Below are positions 34,425 to 47,800 of a stretch of 64,000 nucleotides of DNA, piece after piece. The translations under genes were made by a program, and so were the position numbers. The notes under the pieces are model-generated. The model made no database searches, was not told the DNA's origin, and saw only the letters and a program-made list of their open reading frames with translations. This stretch comes from Pseudeuparius sepicola (Eukaryota; Arthropoda; Insecta; Coleoptera; Anthribidae), in the NCBI GenBank assembly GCA_963920635.1, contig OY987298.1, forward strand, positions 37,293,787 through 37,357,786. The letters run 5' to 3'. How positions within the stretch are numbered: position 1 is the stretch's first letter; the number at the start of each line of letters is the position of its first letter.

Positions 34425-34960
34425 AGATTTTTCATTTGTTTGTTTTACAACTTAACTTTCATGGCTCTCTATGCAGTAGGTACCACTAAATAATTCTTTC
34501 TAATATAAAAAAACCGCTATAACTTTTGTTTTTTTAAAAATAAGTATACTAAATTATATATTTTTAGAAAGCTTAAAAAATCTTCTTTTTAATGGTAACA
34601 AAGCCAAATATGGTTTCCATTTAAAAAAATATAACTTTGGTTCATATCCCAAAAACTATTAACGCTACCAAAAAACTAATTATTCCATTCGATTCTACGC
34701 CAAAAAATCTATAAAAATAGTTGATTATATTTGTCGATATATATAAGTTGTAGCCAGGAGAGAGGTTTCCCAAAAATCGAAAATTTCCAGTCCTGCGCCA
34801 ATGCGCGGAAACTATAAAACTTATCTAAAATCTGATTAGTCCACCAAATTCCTCTCAAAAAAGTAGTACAGTGACGTGAAAGCCGCAACCCTCTAGCTTT
34901 AATAATAACCGAGATTTTTGAGAAAAACACCCAAAAACACCGAAAAGGGGACACCCTGTA

Positions 34961-35439
34961 CAGGTAGGTACTGAGTTGACGAAAATGATAATTTCTGCCT
35001 CGATTGGTTTGTTAAAACCACTCAAAGCTGCCCGCCACAGTGAAACAGGAAACGGCATCCAGCCATATGCAGGAACTATCCCTGTCGCGCGTTGATCCCA
35101 AACATGCTCCTTCCTGGGGTTCTTTATTCATTGGCCATACATACTAAACAGTCATAGGTAAGAAATATATAATATACGACTAAACAGTTTAAGTTAAAAA
35201 TAGATTGACAGTAGTCGTTTTTTTCTTTGTACAAGCTGTTTTTCTATTGCAACTTGATAACTTTGAAGTCGATTTCAATAAATACCAAAGTAACTACACA
35301 AACCGAATCTTGAATATAAGCAAACACATAATTATTGTAAAGAGTACTTAAGCTGCCGTTTCCAACCCCCATACGAGATAATTATTGCTGTTTGCCTGTA
35401 ATGCACTCATTGACGAATGCCAATCTGTGCCTGGAAATC
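34961..35439. other. Upstream flank of the myosin V promoter
   Basis: AT-rich between the nested transposon and the CpG-rich block. No gene recognised. Confidence 0.35.
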
Positions 35440-35814
35440 CGCTGTGCCAATTTTTTGAACATATTCATCCCCCGCCGCGTTCAAGCTACCGTGCAGTGCA
35501 GATTAACGCTTGCTTGCAACTCGCGCTGGTAAATTGTTGGGCTAATAACCCGCGGTCGCGCGTTTGCTCACCTGTCCGCCAGGTGGCGCTGCCTCTGCCC
35601 CGTTTGAACCGGCGACCGAAAATCTATACTCCCGGGCATGCCAGCTGGGGCCCGCAGTACGCCGAAACGCGTGGTGCGCGCTCTCCGGAACAGGCCCGCG
35701 ATTTTTTTTGCGCTCGCGGTAGAAAATGATAAGATAAACTCGCGCCCAGAATGTGAAGACTGCTGTCCCTTTTTCCGGATTACTGGAATATAATAGGAGG
35801 ACCGACACTGCAAA
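35440..35814 (+). promoter_or_regulatory. CpG-rich promoter / 5' UTR segment of myosin V
   Basis: A GC- and CpG-rich island in AT-rich surroundings, with many CG dinucleotides at 35560-35730, ending at the myosin V ATG. No clear TATA box is seen. It contains a CTCF-like motif at 35576-35593. Position and composition suggest the core promoter and 5' UTR; the transcription start was not located. Confidence 0.6.
35576..35593 (+). promoter_or_regulatory. CTCF-like binding motif
   Basis: CCGCCAGGTGGCGCTGCC contains the insect CTCF core AGGTGGCGCT with matching 5' flank. It lies about 230 bp upstream of the myosin V ATG inside the CpG-rich block, where an insulator or promoter-proximal architectural site would be expected. 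It is a sequence match only. Confidence 0.45.
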
Positions 35815-35841
35815 ATGACGACGTTGGAGTTGTACACCAAG
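35815..35841 (+). CDS. didum (Myo5): Myosin V coding exon 1 (nine codons)
   Basis: ATG ACG ACG then codons for LELYTK, followed by the donor GTGAGG at 35842. Animal myosin V genes commonly have such a very short first coding exon ending in the LYTK/LYAK motif. The ATG has A at -3 and lies directly after a CpG-rich segment, which supports it as the start. Phase 0 matches exon 2. Confidence 0.88.
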
Positions 35842-38800
35842 GTGAGGGGTACCTCCTGCACAGGTATTAACTACCTAAATTAAACGTGTCAGCTGCTTAT
35901 CTTATCAGCGGGGTGTTAGTCACCGCAGGTAATAACATTGTGTTCGTGTGTGCAAAACAATGCCGGTTGTTTTCAATCTGGAAAATGTCAATAATAATAA
36001 TACCTAATAATAATTCTCAACCCCAAAATACTCCAAACTAGAAGTACCCCAGAAGCAACAGAATGCTTGTGCGGGGAAGGGGGGCACCTACCATTTGCGG
36101 CTAGGGGCGCTTTTTTTTTCGATAGAACTAGGATAGCATTCATTCAAGTACTACGAAAAACCTAAGAAAATCGTGGTAATCCCATTGAGTGCAGGACAAT
36201 AATTAGCAAACCACACAGATAGAGCCATTTAGGAGCAATACCGTGAATCCACATTTTAGTCCAGCGCCATTGCATGGTAATCAGCGGTGTTTTTCTATAC
36301 AGAGGATTTTTATGTTGCAAAAAATTGTTTTTGCTATATTCGATTTGATGCCGCAGAACGCGGTTAAAAAAGTGTCGACCTATTTTATCAAAAAAACATT
36401 TAAAATTGATGGCAGATTAGGCAAACAATAATCACAAATCGATACACAGTTTTGCTGTACATACGGCCAAATCTCGTTTTGGTGGCGAAACTAGGGTATG
36501 GTCCACTATAAATCACACCTTGATGTACAAACGTGAAGTTCTACAAGTTTCTATGCAGTTGCAGTTTCAACGTAGGTATTTTTTTTTTCAGAATCCAATT
36601 AAATTAGATAGAAAACATTTTGGACACTCCCAACTCAATTATGTACAGAAAATACATTTTAACAATATTTTTTCTATAGTACCCACCCAGGTTTAGAGGG
36701 GATACAATCGCAGAATCTTCAAAATCTCGTTAAGATCGTTTTTAAACAAAACTAGGTATTATAGAACCATAACTGAAATTTTTAATAAAAGGGGAATTCC
36801 GGTTTTATCTTATCGGTTAGTATGTGATTAGTCGAATAAAATTTTAAACTATTTGCTTTTTTTTCGGATTTTCATGCAAAGTTCCAAATACTTAATGCAC
36901 AAATGTAGAAAAAAACAGGCTCTATTGATTTGCTATTGGTACCTACTGAAGGCGACACTTAGAGGTCTCCTAATTTGCTTTCATGCGCTTATATGCGCTT
37001 TCGTATTAATAGAGAAGATAAATTATTTTTCTTACGTTCTATCTAATCGAATGTTACTAACTAGGTACAACACAGACAATTTATAATTTTCCCCAACACC
37101 AATAAAAAGTTAGGTATAGAGCTGCAATATCTTTTATCGTTGACTGAAACATTATTTCAGTCAACGCTTTTATATCCAATAATAGTCCTATAGAAATATT
37201 GATAAAGACGCTCTTTGCCGATAACACCTGCACCTATTGTAGGTATCAACTTCAACAAGACCGTGCAAATGCCCACCAAAAATCCAAATATTTTTATTTC
37301 AAAAAAATTTACTCGAAAAATAAAGCGGTTAAGGAGTAGAGGGGGGGGGGGGGTTATTTTAAAAGATAAAATTAAAAAACCTGGTTGTCGAAAGTGAAAT
37401 ATAAAGGCGTAGGTAAATAAAACGACCGAACAATACGCGGAAATAATTTCTTTAAACAAGTACCTTGATTTTTATAACTTTTTTCATTTCTATAGTCCCT
37501 CTTTTATCGCATCCTCGACCTGTTTTTTTACGTAAATCGCTCCGAAATTACAACTTCTTGAAGAGGTAGGGATGCTTCTTAAGAATTAAAATCTTTACGA
37601 AAAAGACACAAAGAGTTTACAGTTTGTCTATCCCTCAGAAATCCAGTTCAAGTCTATCAACTGATGGGAAGTATGTTCAAATTTATTGATTCCGTATACA
37701 AATCTTATATATGACGTAGTTTTCTCTCATGAGAATCATGTTAGATTAGGAAATAAATAAAAAGTTTTGGGTGTTAAATACATTTTTAATTTATGATAAC
37801 GCCCCACTTATCTACATCGCCCCTCGAAGGAATCGTAGTCCACATATTACACATAAATATTTAGGTATATAATTTTAGAATCATCCTTGATTTTTCTCTC
37901 ATTTTAAATGGCGGATGTAGGTAATTAGATTATGAAGTTAATACCTCAATAAAATATGTGATATGATTCACTCCTAAAGTGCCATTTGTTTGCAAGTGAT
38001 AGATAGGTAGGTAGGCGCTTATCTTAATCCAATAGGAAAGAAAATAAACGCAAAGTTCAAAGAGTAATCTGGCATAGATTTCCGTTAAATATAGAACACT
38101 TTAGTAGGTTTAAACAAAGCAATTATTATCTAATAAGTAAGTATACAAATCAAAGTGGTCTTGCCAAGTATGATAAGTTTAACATTATTTGGTAAGGAAA
38201 TATATTGTTTCTGATATTGGCTAAGCCCTCAGAGAAATAAGCAAGGTTGGTTATTTCTCTGAGGCTGAGCCGAACCAAATAACGGCAAGTTTGGGACAAA
38301 ACACAAAATCATTCAGCCCTTTATGCAATAGATGTGGGTTTGGATCAACATAGCAGAAAAATGATTCTGTCGAATACCTACCTATTATCTTTTAATTTAT
38401 AATATATTTATATAAAATTCAATTTTGTTAGTTACTTTTGAAAAAAAAGCTTGAAAGAATAATATAGATATATTTGCTGGCTTGAACCGTGTTGATTTAT
38501 TCGTAGTAGATGTTATTGGTGAATTGGATTTGTTTCCTTTGGTTGGTTTTGCTGACAGGCTCGCATCACTAACTGCTGGTAATTTACAAAGATCAGTTAT
38601 TACTTCAAGATTTTTTAAACAATCATGCAGCAAACTCGACCTGAGGAATGTTTCAGAATCTTCCAAAGCGAAGTGAAAATTCGCGGAAAAGTTCTCTCTA
38701 AATTTCTTTCTTTATCGAGCACTAACAATGATCTCAAACTTTGCCTGCAGGTTGGAAGGAGAGTATTATCTACGGATTGTGACATTCTTATATTTGATAG

Positions 38801-41800
38801 GTGTGGCTACACAGTAATTCGTGATTTGGCAAATACAATAAATTAACTAGCCTGTAAACAGTTATTTATGATGAACGTTGTGGGCAAAACATAGGAACAA
38901 AATAAAATAGGCTTCATTTTTAATGCAGGTATATGAAAATTTCTGCTTTTCCATATACACGTCATTCCACTCGGTTTACCTCGGTCTTTAATAACGAACG
39001 GCCAGGAGTCCTGCAAATGCCCAGAGGGGCGAGCAAGAAATTCGACCTGACCTTTGCTATAGAACCGGTCCATTTGCTGTATAAACGCAGTTGAATTGAC
39101 AACGGATACTTCGCGGTGCTCAGGTGCGTAGGTAGGTAAGAGTCATGATCCGTAAAGTAAGAAGTTTGCCTCTTGTCGACAATAATTATTATTAACTGCA
39201 AGGGGGAACGCCAATAACATCATTTGACAGTATTCCTGTGACGGCGGCGTCGGCGGCATCCTTCTTTCAGTAGGTAACATTCAAATGGGTTTTGGGTAAG
39301 AGTAGTGTCATAGACCAGGGAAAATCGCTTAGGTATCGTCTCGCTAAATATTTTGGTTCAGTGGGAAGAGGGAGGTAAGGGTAAGTCAATAATAAATAGT
39401 AAATTTGAACCCAGTAACGTAAGAAACGACATAACTAGCTCTTTTCAAATTCATTTTCGTTTCACACCCTCTCAAGGTAGGTACCTAATAGGTACCTAAT
39501 TTTAAAAATTGCACTTTCCTAACTATAACAATTATGTAATAATTTCGTTCGCTAAACTATACAGTTATACAGGGTGTTTCTAAATTATGGTGCCAACGTA
39601 TTGTGACAGGTAGAAAATGTCATTTTGAACAAAAAGTTTCCTATAAACATAGGTCCGAAAATGCATGATAAGAAAGTTACAGGGTGATAAATGTCTAGTT
39701 TGAAAAACATCTTTATCGCGATAACTTTATCTACAGAAGTTTTGCATTTTAAATGAAACTTGGTGCAGTTCTTTAGTAACTGAAGTGCAACAATTTTGTG
39801 TAAACACAATTTATTCCCATCGACCAGAGGCGGAGGGGCGGGGTAGCACAATGGGTTTTATACTCATAACTTTTTTGAGGTTATATTTTTGGTCTCGCAA
39901 GTTCATCATTTTAGTGCACATTTTTATTGTGCAACAAAAGTGTACTCTTGTTTCATAATGATAAAATGAACCGTTTGCGTTGAAATCGGCAAAATGTGCC
40001 CCAAAACACCGGTTAACTCCAAAATTCGAAAAATAAAATTTTTAACTACCGCTTTCAAATTTTACAAAATAATTGGTCCATTTAAAGTGACAAAAAATTC
40101 CCTATGAACTATGTATCAAAAATTTTTCGCTTTCAAAATGGAACGAACTGAACTAGATAACATTTTGAAATCCAGATTTCATTAGGGATTTTTTCTTAAT
40201 TTTGAACATACAATTCATCTGTAAAACATTTAAATGCGTAAGGCAATAATTTTATTTTTCGAATTTTGGAGTCAACAGGTGTGTTGGGGCACATTTTGCT
40301 GATTTCAACGCAAACGGTTGATTTTATGAAACAAGAGTACCATTTTGTTGCAAAATAAAAAGATGCACTAAAATGATAAAGCTGCAAGACCAAAAAGATA
40401 ACCTCAAAAAAGGTATGAGTATAAAACCCATTGTGCTACCCCGCCCCTCCGCCTGTGGTTGATGGGAATAAATCGTTTTTAAACAAAATTGTTGCACTTC
40501 AGTTATTAAAGGTCTGCGCCAAGTTTCATTTCAACTGTAGAAGTTATTGCCAAAAATATGTCCTTCAAACTGTACTTTTATCACCCTGTAACTTTCTTAT
40601 TATGCATTTTAAGACCCATGTTTATAGGAAATTTTTGTTCAAAATGACATTTTATATCTGTCATATTACGTTGGCACCATCATTTAGAACCATTTAGAAA
40701 CACCCTGTATGTATGTATGTATGTATGTATTTATGTATGTATATAATATGTACATACATATTATGTATGTATGTATCTCAGAGAGGGGGCCGCTACTTGA
40801 GTTTTTTTTGGTGTGGTGCTTTTACTCCTAACTTTTTTCTTTATCTTTTGGTATTTCAGGTTCATTATTCTAGTGCACCTTTTTCTTTCTGTAACAAAAG
40901 CGCACTCTTGTTTTATAACGATAAAATCAACCATATGCTCCAAACCACCTGTTAACTCCAAAATTCGAAAATAAAAATTTCACCTACCGCTTTCAAATGT
41001 TACAAATTAATTGCACAATTTAAAGTGAGAAAAAGATTCTATATGGAGAGTGTATCAAAAATTGTTCTTCATTTTATTTCATTCTACGCCTAGATATATT
41101 TTGTATGGCAACTACTGTGTATATTTTAGGATCAAAGTTAATTTTTTGCAAGCTTTGTCCTCGTTTCGGCAAACTGCGGTCTCCGAATGGAAATTAGATA
41201 TTAGATAATATATCAAGTACAAGGTCCAGGATTGCGCGCTGGACATTCAGATTTGTAGGGTAATGGGGAACAGAAATTACATCGGCGGAGATTTATTCCT
41301 TATTGCAAACTTTCCGATAGAATCGGAGTTTTCTTAGATTATCGAGAGATGAAAAACATCAGAGAAGAGAAGTATGCGAAACCTGTAAGTATGTACGGTT
41401 GGCGTCAGACGAAACCGAACGCTAAAAATCAATTTCCTTGGGATATTTGGATTCTATTGATTGTTAAATGGATTTTAGGTATTTTTACTCTAAAAATCTC
41501 AAGAAAATGGCATTACGTCGTTCGGTTTCATCTGACGCCAACTGTACCTACTATGAATATTTCTTCGTAGAAAAGTACTGTTTATCAACATTTTTCTCGA
41601 GTAATATAAAAAAATTATACATTTTGTATGTAAACGTTAATATCATGCTGCGAACTATAACACAAATTTGATATCACACCCACACGAATGATATCACGTT
41701 TCTGAAATATATTGCATGCATTAAATCTGAATTGTTACACATTACAGTGTGTCCCAAGTTAGACGCATACATTTAACATTTACATATTCAGTCCATATCA

Positions 41801-44800
41801 CTCTAATTCAAGACAATTCATTATTTTTAACGGGTTGAGCTATTCTTCAATTTTTAAATTAAATTAAATTTTTCTAATTTTATTGTGAACCCTCTGTATA
41901 AGATGGAGCAACGAAACTAAGTGCGTTAATTAAGTAAATTTTAATCCATCATATTTTTTTAAATATTCCTTTTTGTTCTATGGCACTCGAGAAAATCGGA
42001 TTTTTGCCATATTTGTATATTGTACTTCCAGCTCTAAAAGTGTCGTCTGGCGTTCAATGTGTAAGAATATATCCATAATGAGAAATCCAATAAGTAGAAA
42101 AGGGATAGGTATAAATTCGACGTTGCTACTAATGCAGGGAATAAAATATTACAACCAGGGTAGGGAGAGAAACGTATCCACCAAAGTAACATATAGCAAC
42201 TTTGTGTTTCTGCGTTGCATGTTTACAAAAATGTTGCGGTAGTTCCACTGTGTTGCCGTTGCCCATGCATTGTTTCCGCAACCAATCTAAAATATTGCTC
42301 TATGTTGCTGGTTGTCGCTGTTTGATGAAGTTTGAGATTGAACAGATCCGGATGCAGATCTCCTTTCCGTATATAATAAAAATAATAAATAAGTAGATAT
42401 TTAAGACTTAGGGAGTCTAGAAGCTGCAATTCGCCATGTTGATTCCTCTGTTGAAGGTTGGGACGTATCCAAAATTTATGCTTTTCGTTTTTTTTGCTTA
42501 AAATAATGCTTCTGCTGCTAGCGTAATATTTTCTTCTTCGGATGACATTTAAAAAAATACTTAAGTCCCAACTGCACTGCGAGAGTAACATTGTTTTTTT
42601 TTGGTGGAGACACTTTGTTGCATTTACTCAGTCAAGCGAATCCTTTGTGCCTTTCTTGTTGCCCTAAGTATAGAGACAAAATGTTTATCTATGTTCCTTA
42701 TTGTTTCTATATTTTAAAAAAGTTGCTCTATGTTGCTTTAATGGAATAAGTAGAAAAGGAGTGGTATAAATGCGACGTTGCCAGTTGCCACTACTTTCTA
42801 ATAACACAATCGAAGAGGTTCAACCCATCGCGGAACATACGTTTGTTCTGCCTACTAATCGATGAGGTGGGGAATCCCTGAGTGGAGGCCTGGCGCCGCC
42901 TCTACTATCTAGTTTGACCGTGCTTCGCCCCACCACCTCCCACTACCTCCCACTACTTAATTCCCTAATTATAATATTTTATTGTAATCACATCTTGCTA
43001 TTCGCTGGAGTCTCTCCCTACCCTGGTTGAAATATATTATTGCTTTCAAGTAGTAGCAACTTCGCATTTATACCTATCCCTTTTCTACTTATTTGATTTC
43101 TCATTATGGATATATTCTTACACATTGAACGCCAGACGACACCTTTAGAACTGACAGTACAGTATATCCTGTGTAGGTTAGGTGAGGTTAGATTAGTATG
43201 GTATTGAAAATCGGTATTCGCAGGTACAGCTGCGGCCAATTTGAACTTGCAATATCTTGGGGGTTTCTGAGAGGCCATCCGGCTACATCTCTAATCGCTA
43301 GCCGCCAGCCGCTTTCGTCTTCCTTAATTATAGCAGCGTTGACTGAGGATTTAAATCTTTCACTTCAACTATAGCAGGCTATGGAAAGTTTAAATTTCCA
43401 AAAATTGTCTATACATACAATGTGTCTGGTTTTTCATGTTAACACCCCTGAAAATCAAAGTTGGCGGGGGGAATTGAACAGATAATTTTTTTTATAGAGT
43501 CACAAACAATCGAGTATATAAAATCCATCGCAGCCATTATAAACGAGCTAAGTCTAAAAAATACAGAAGCCTACCAGTCAGTAAGTCCATATGAGTTAAC
43601 GTAGCTGGTGTGCCACAACATGAAACACGCCTATCGTCTTAAACAGTGATTTTGTTAAGAAAGGTCCAATAATTTAAATAATTGTTTTTATTTGTTAATT
43701 GGCATTTTGTAAAAAAATAAATTACTTTTGTGTTTACTAATATTTTTTTGACAATTACAGAGCATTTTTGACCCGTATAAAATTTCATAAAAATTCAGCA
43801 TTTTGAGATGGTCCTGAGAAAAATATCCTGTATATTTTTGTATTGAATCTTTGCACACCAACACTTTGAATGGTCCTGTTGACCATTCAACTGTTTTGAA
43901 GTAATTCCATGACACACTTGACTCGCCAGATGCCTTTAAAATTCGCTCAACTTTGACACCTTGCAGAAAGGAACTCCCTGTATATTTTTTTGTTCAAATT
44001 TGGTATGTAGGGGTTTTGGTGTGCCCTGACTATAATAATAATAATAATAATAATTCTCACCCTCACAATACTCCAAACGAGGAGTACCCCAGAAGCATCC
44101 ACATGCTTGTGCGGGGGAGGGGGGCAATTACTATTATTTTGTCTTCGTTGCCATTTGCGTCTAACTCTGTGGTGTCAGATTTTAAATAAAAAAAGCCTAA
44201 TATGGTTTTTCGTAAAACGTACCTCTTAAAAAATCGCAGTAGGCCATGTTTTCGCGGCGATGCCTAAACCAATAGGTACTTCGCCAATGATAACCTTTGA
44301 GGGACATATCTTTAAAAAAATTGTCTAGTTCAATTCCCCCAGCCTACTTAGATTTTCAGGGGTGTTAACATGAAAAACCAGACACACTGTATATAGGGTG
44401 AGTTTTTTCGATGCCCACTATGGGGATCTCGGAAACTAGCAGAGCTAGAACAAAGGTTAAATGGGGAAAGAATTGCAGTTTTGAATGCTCAATCTAATGC
44501 CCCTTTTGGATTTTTCAAAATATCTAGTGAGCAGTGAACTTTTTTAAAAATCCAAAAGGGGCATTAGATTGAGCATTCAAAACTGCAATTCTTTCCCCAT
44601 TTAACCTTTGTTCTAGCTCTGCTAGTTTCCGAGATTGTTAAAGAATGAGAAGAGCTCAACCTAAACCCGTTAAAAAATATGAATTGACCTAATGGGCCAA
44701 TAAACCATTTTTTAAAGTTGTTTATCCGATTGTACTGGTTGAGAAGAATCCACGGTATTTAAAAAAATCGTTGACCGGGATTTGCCAGAACAAAATATTA

Positions 44801-47800
44801 AAATTCAGAAATTTCTCATCAAGTAAAACATAAGGCAACACTGAACAGTGACATCACTGTTACGGAAATTTAAATTTCTATGTTAATTTTTTGTTTAATT
44901 AGGGCCAAAAAAATTGTATAACTGCCGTTTATTATACTTATATAAAATCCATGTGAAAAATCAAGAAACTTTACTTTAGGTGTATTAGCCCATTGTTTCG
45001 AGTTAAGGTGTAAATTAACAAAAAGGTTCGGATTGTTGATTGCGATTGTCAATTTGCAAAGCTGCGATGTTTTCATTTTTTGTCGTGTTCACGACATCAA
45101 ATAAAATACCTATTATAGACCTAAAATTGATGTTATGTACTGTATCTTTCAGAAGCATATAATGTCATTATGTAAAAATGTTAAGAAATTAAAGACATGT
45201 TTCATACTTTTATTGTCATGAAATACTGTTAATACGGTTAATTTCCTTGTTAAACGACCTGTTTCAACACCCGAAACGTGCTGCAATGTAACGAACATCT
45301 TCGCTATTCTTCGCAGCTAAAACAAAAAAAATCCTTCTTCAAAATGTTGTGTTACGACAGAATTATTGTGGGAATATAAAACGTGAACGTGACTTCTGGT
45401 TCTTGTTGAAAACGAGTCTGCTAAATCGCGTTGAACTTTCACTAAGAGTTTTTTTTACTAGCCTCTTTTGTAATTTGAGTGCGGATTATTGGATATGCGG
45501 TAATACCTACCTACCGCCGTTATACTTTGGGAATTAACAAAACACGTCATAGTAAATTAGATTCTGCGTCAGGTACCAAGACAATGCATTACTGAATTTT
45601 TCATAAATTAATTATACGCCTTCCCACAAAATATATATTTGAAATTGACATTGACTTACACAAAAAATTTTCTTTGGGATTTTTTTGCGACGCCACTGTT
45701 GTTTGTCACAGCACCCCTACAGTTTTTTTTTCTATATTACTACACCCCCTATGCGTCTTCCAAAAACATCTTTGAGACTAAGATTGATTTACACAAAAAT
45801 AAGATTTTTGGATTTTTTTGTGACGCCACTGTCGTTTGTCATGGCACCCCTACAGGTTTTTTTTTTCTATATTACTACATCCCCTATGCGTCCCCCAAAA
45901 ATATCTTTGAAGCATACATAAAAAGAATAAGATTTTTCCTTTTGGGTTTTTTGCGACGAACTGAAAATCGAAAAATGTTCAAGAAATTTTCCATAAAATT
46001 TTTGAAATATCCAGATTTTTAAAAAAATTGTCAAAGTAATACTCACTTCCAGTAAAACCAGAAGATGGAAATAAGAACTGACAACTTTTTGCCACTCCCT
46101 GTATAGTCATTACTAATAATCCGTAATAAAGTCTTGTTTTTTAATAACTTTTTGACAATCCCTCATATAAAAAACCTGAAACTTGTGAGACTGCAAATCT
46201 CTGTGCTAAATATAGGTGAGGCGTATTTAATCGTAGCTTCATTAGTGTTAAAACACCTGATCAATTTTCTGTATTTTTTCTATCCTTAATCAAATTAAAT
46301 AGTGCCTCAAAAATTGCACTATTTGGAAGACCCGTATACAAAGTTACGAGTTTTTCGTTACCCTGATTTTCCGTTTGTATGAAAAAGCGATGTCTCCAAA
46401 CGATTATTATTATTATCAACAAAAATGCAGATTGTATTGTTTACTATTATAACATTAGATCATAGTATACAATAAAAATAAAAAAAGTGGGGATTTTAAC
46501 CTACGATGAAATAAATGAAGTTTTCATAGGTACGCGCCTTTACCCACTCGGCTATATCCACTTCAGCAAATTCTTTCCATGAGGTTGCTCATATCTAAAA
46601 TAACCTGAAATTTTTTGAACTTTTCGCATTAACTTTGCACAATGTTTTGCACCACAGAACTGTATGCCAATCAATCAATCAATCGCCATTTGGTAGTTCA
46701 AATTTATCGTACAATATATTGGCATGCATTTGAAAATCGTTCGGAGACATCGCTTTTTCATGCAAACGGCAGAAGCAAATCACAAAAGAGGGGTCTAGCT
46801 TTAGCCTGTGCTTCACCTCCACATGTTGGAACCTCCTTTCAGGGTCTGTGAACCCACAGCTTCGCAGATAACTAGGACTCGTGACTCGTATGGATGTGCT
46901 TTAAACGACGAAGGAGAATATACCTACGTACTTAATGCTTTTGCTGCTCGCTTTCATTTAAAGGGGGGCTTCACCAAAGGCACCCCTAGGTATTAGGGCT
47001 AAAAATAGCAAAGAATCTAGAAGAACACCTGGAAATTTAAATGTAAAGGCAAAAAATATCTAAAGATTATTTTGGATAAACAAACCTTTCGTATGACAAA
47101 TTGCAGGGCAAGGACTGCATCGTCAAGGGCAAAAGCCTACTTAAGTTTCTCATGACTTGGTTTTAAAGCTTTTCTGGTCTAGCTTTCAAAAATAAAATAA
47201 GGAAATAGAAGACGTCGGGAGCATTGTATACAATCAAGTTAGGTTAGGTACAGTAAAAGCAATCGACATCGCGCAGTTACCTGTTCGCCGCGTGAACACT
47301 CAAAACCTAGGTAAAAGCCCAAACTGCCAGAAAATTTAAAAAATTGTCGGAAAAGCAAACAAAACTAACAAAACTAACCCATGCTGTTTCAAGTGACTCT
47401 AAAAATACTATACCTAAAAGAAACCTTATACCGACTCTGATTATTACATAAATTGATAAACATATAACATTTTATTTAAATAATATTTTGAAGGTCAAAA
47501 TCAGGTGCAACAGTTTAAATTCTTTACCCATAATAGTATAATGAATACAATTTAGTTCACCATTTAATTTGTTATGACCCAGTTTCTTGTTTAATTTATT
47601 ACATTGGTAGGTAGGTATTATGTGTGTATGTTGCAAAATTTAAGGTTCTCAAATTCAAATTAAATTATGCAGACACTCACTAGAGAGTATCCCTACTCGC
47701 AAAAGAATTATCTATATCTACTTTTCTACTAAGTATGAATTATATAATTATTGCTAATTTTGAAAATCGAAATTTTTTTGGTAAAAATCAATCTTGCTAT

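Larger units (their letters stand above)
27289..34958. mobile_element. Nested complex: outer long-TIR Tc1/mariner-type element
   Basis: The outer element starts CAGGGTGTCCTATTTTCGG and ends with the near-complement, with TA at 27287-27288 and 34959-34960. Arms match over 27289-27763 plus 28431-28510 on the left and about 34425-34958 on the right. Its left interior keeps the 3' end of a transposase (28615-28792, minus). Into it came a MITE (27764-28430), a truncated copy (28796-29775) and a palindromic block with a second transposase (29776-33533). Total span is 7670 bp. Confidence 0.75.

Noticed and set aside
39585..40697. Two mirrored 88-residue frames starting MCYPAPPP
   Set aside because: They lie on opposite strands in the two arms of a palindromic element; their similarity is a consequence of the inverted repeat, not of coding selection.
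46487..46562. Possible functional tRNA-Ser or tRNA-Leu gene
   Set aside because: Box A is good, but the T-arm and acceptor stem do not pair properly and the box B is degraded; a SINE head fits better.
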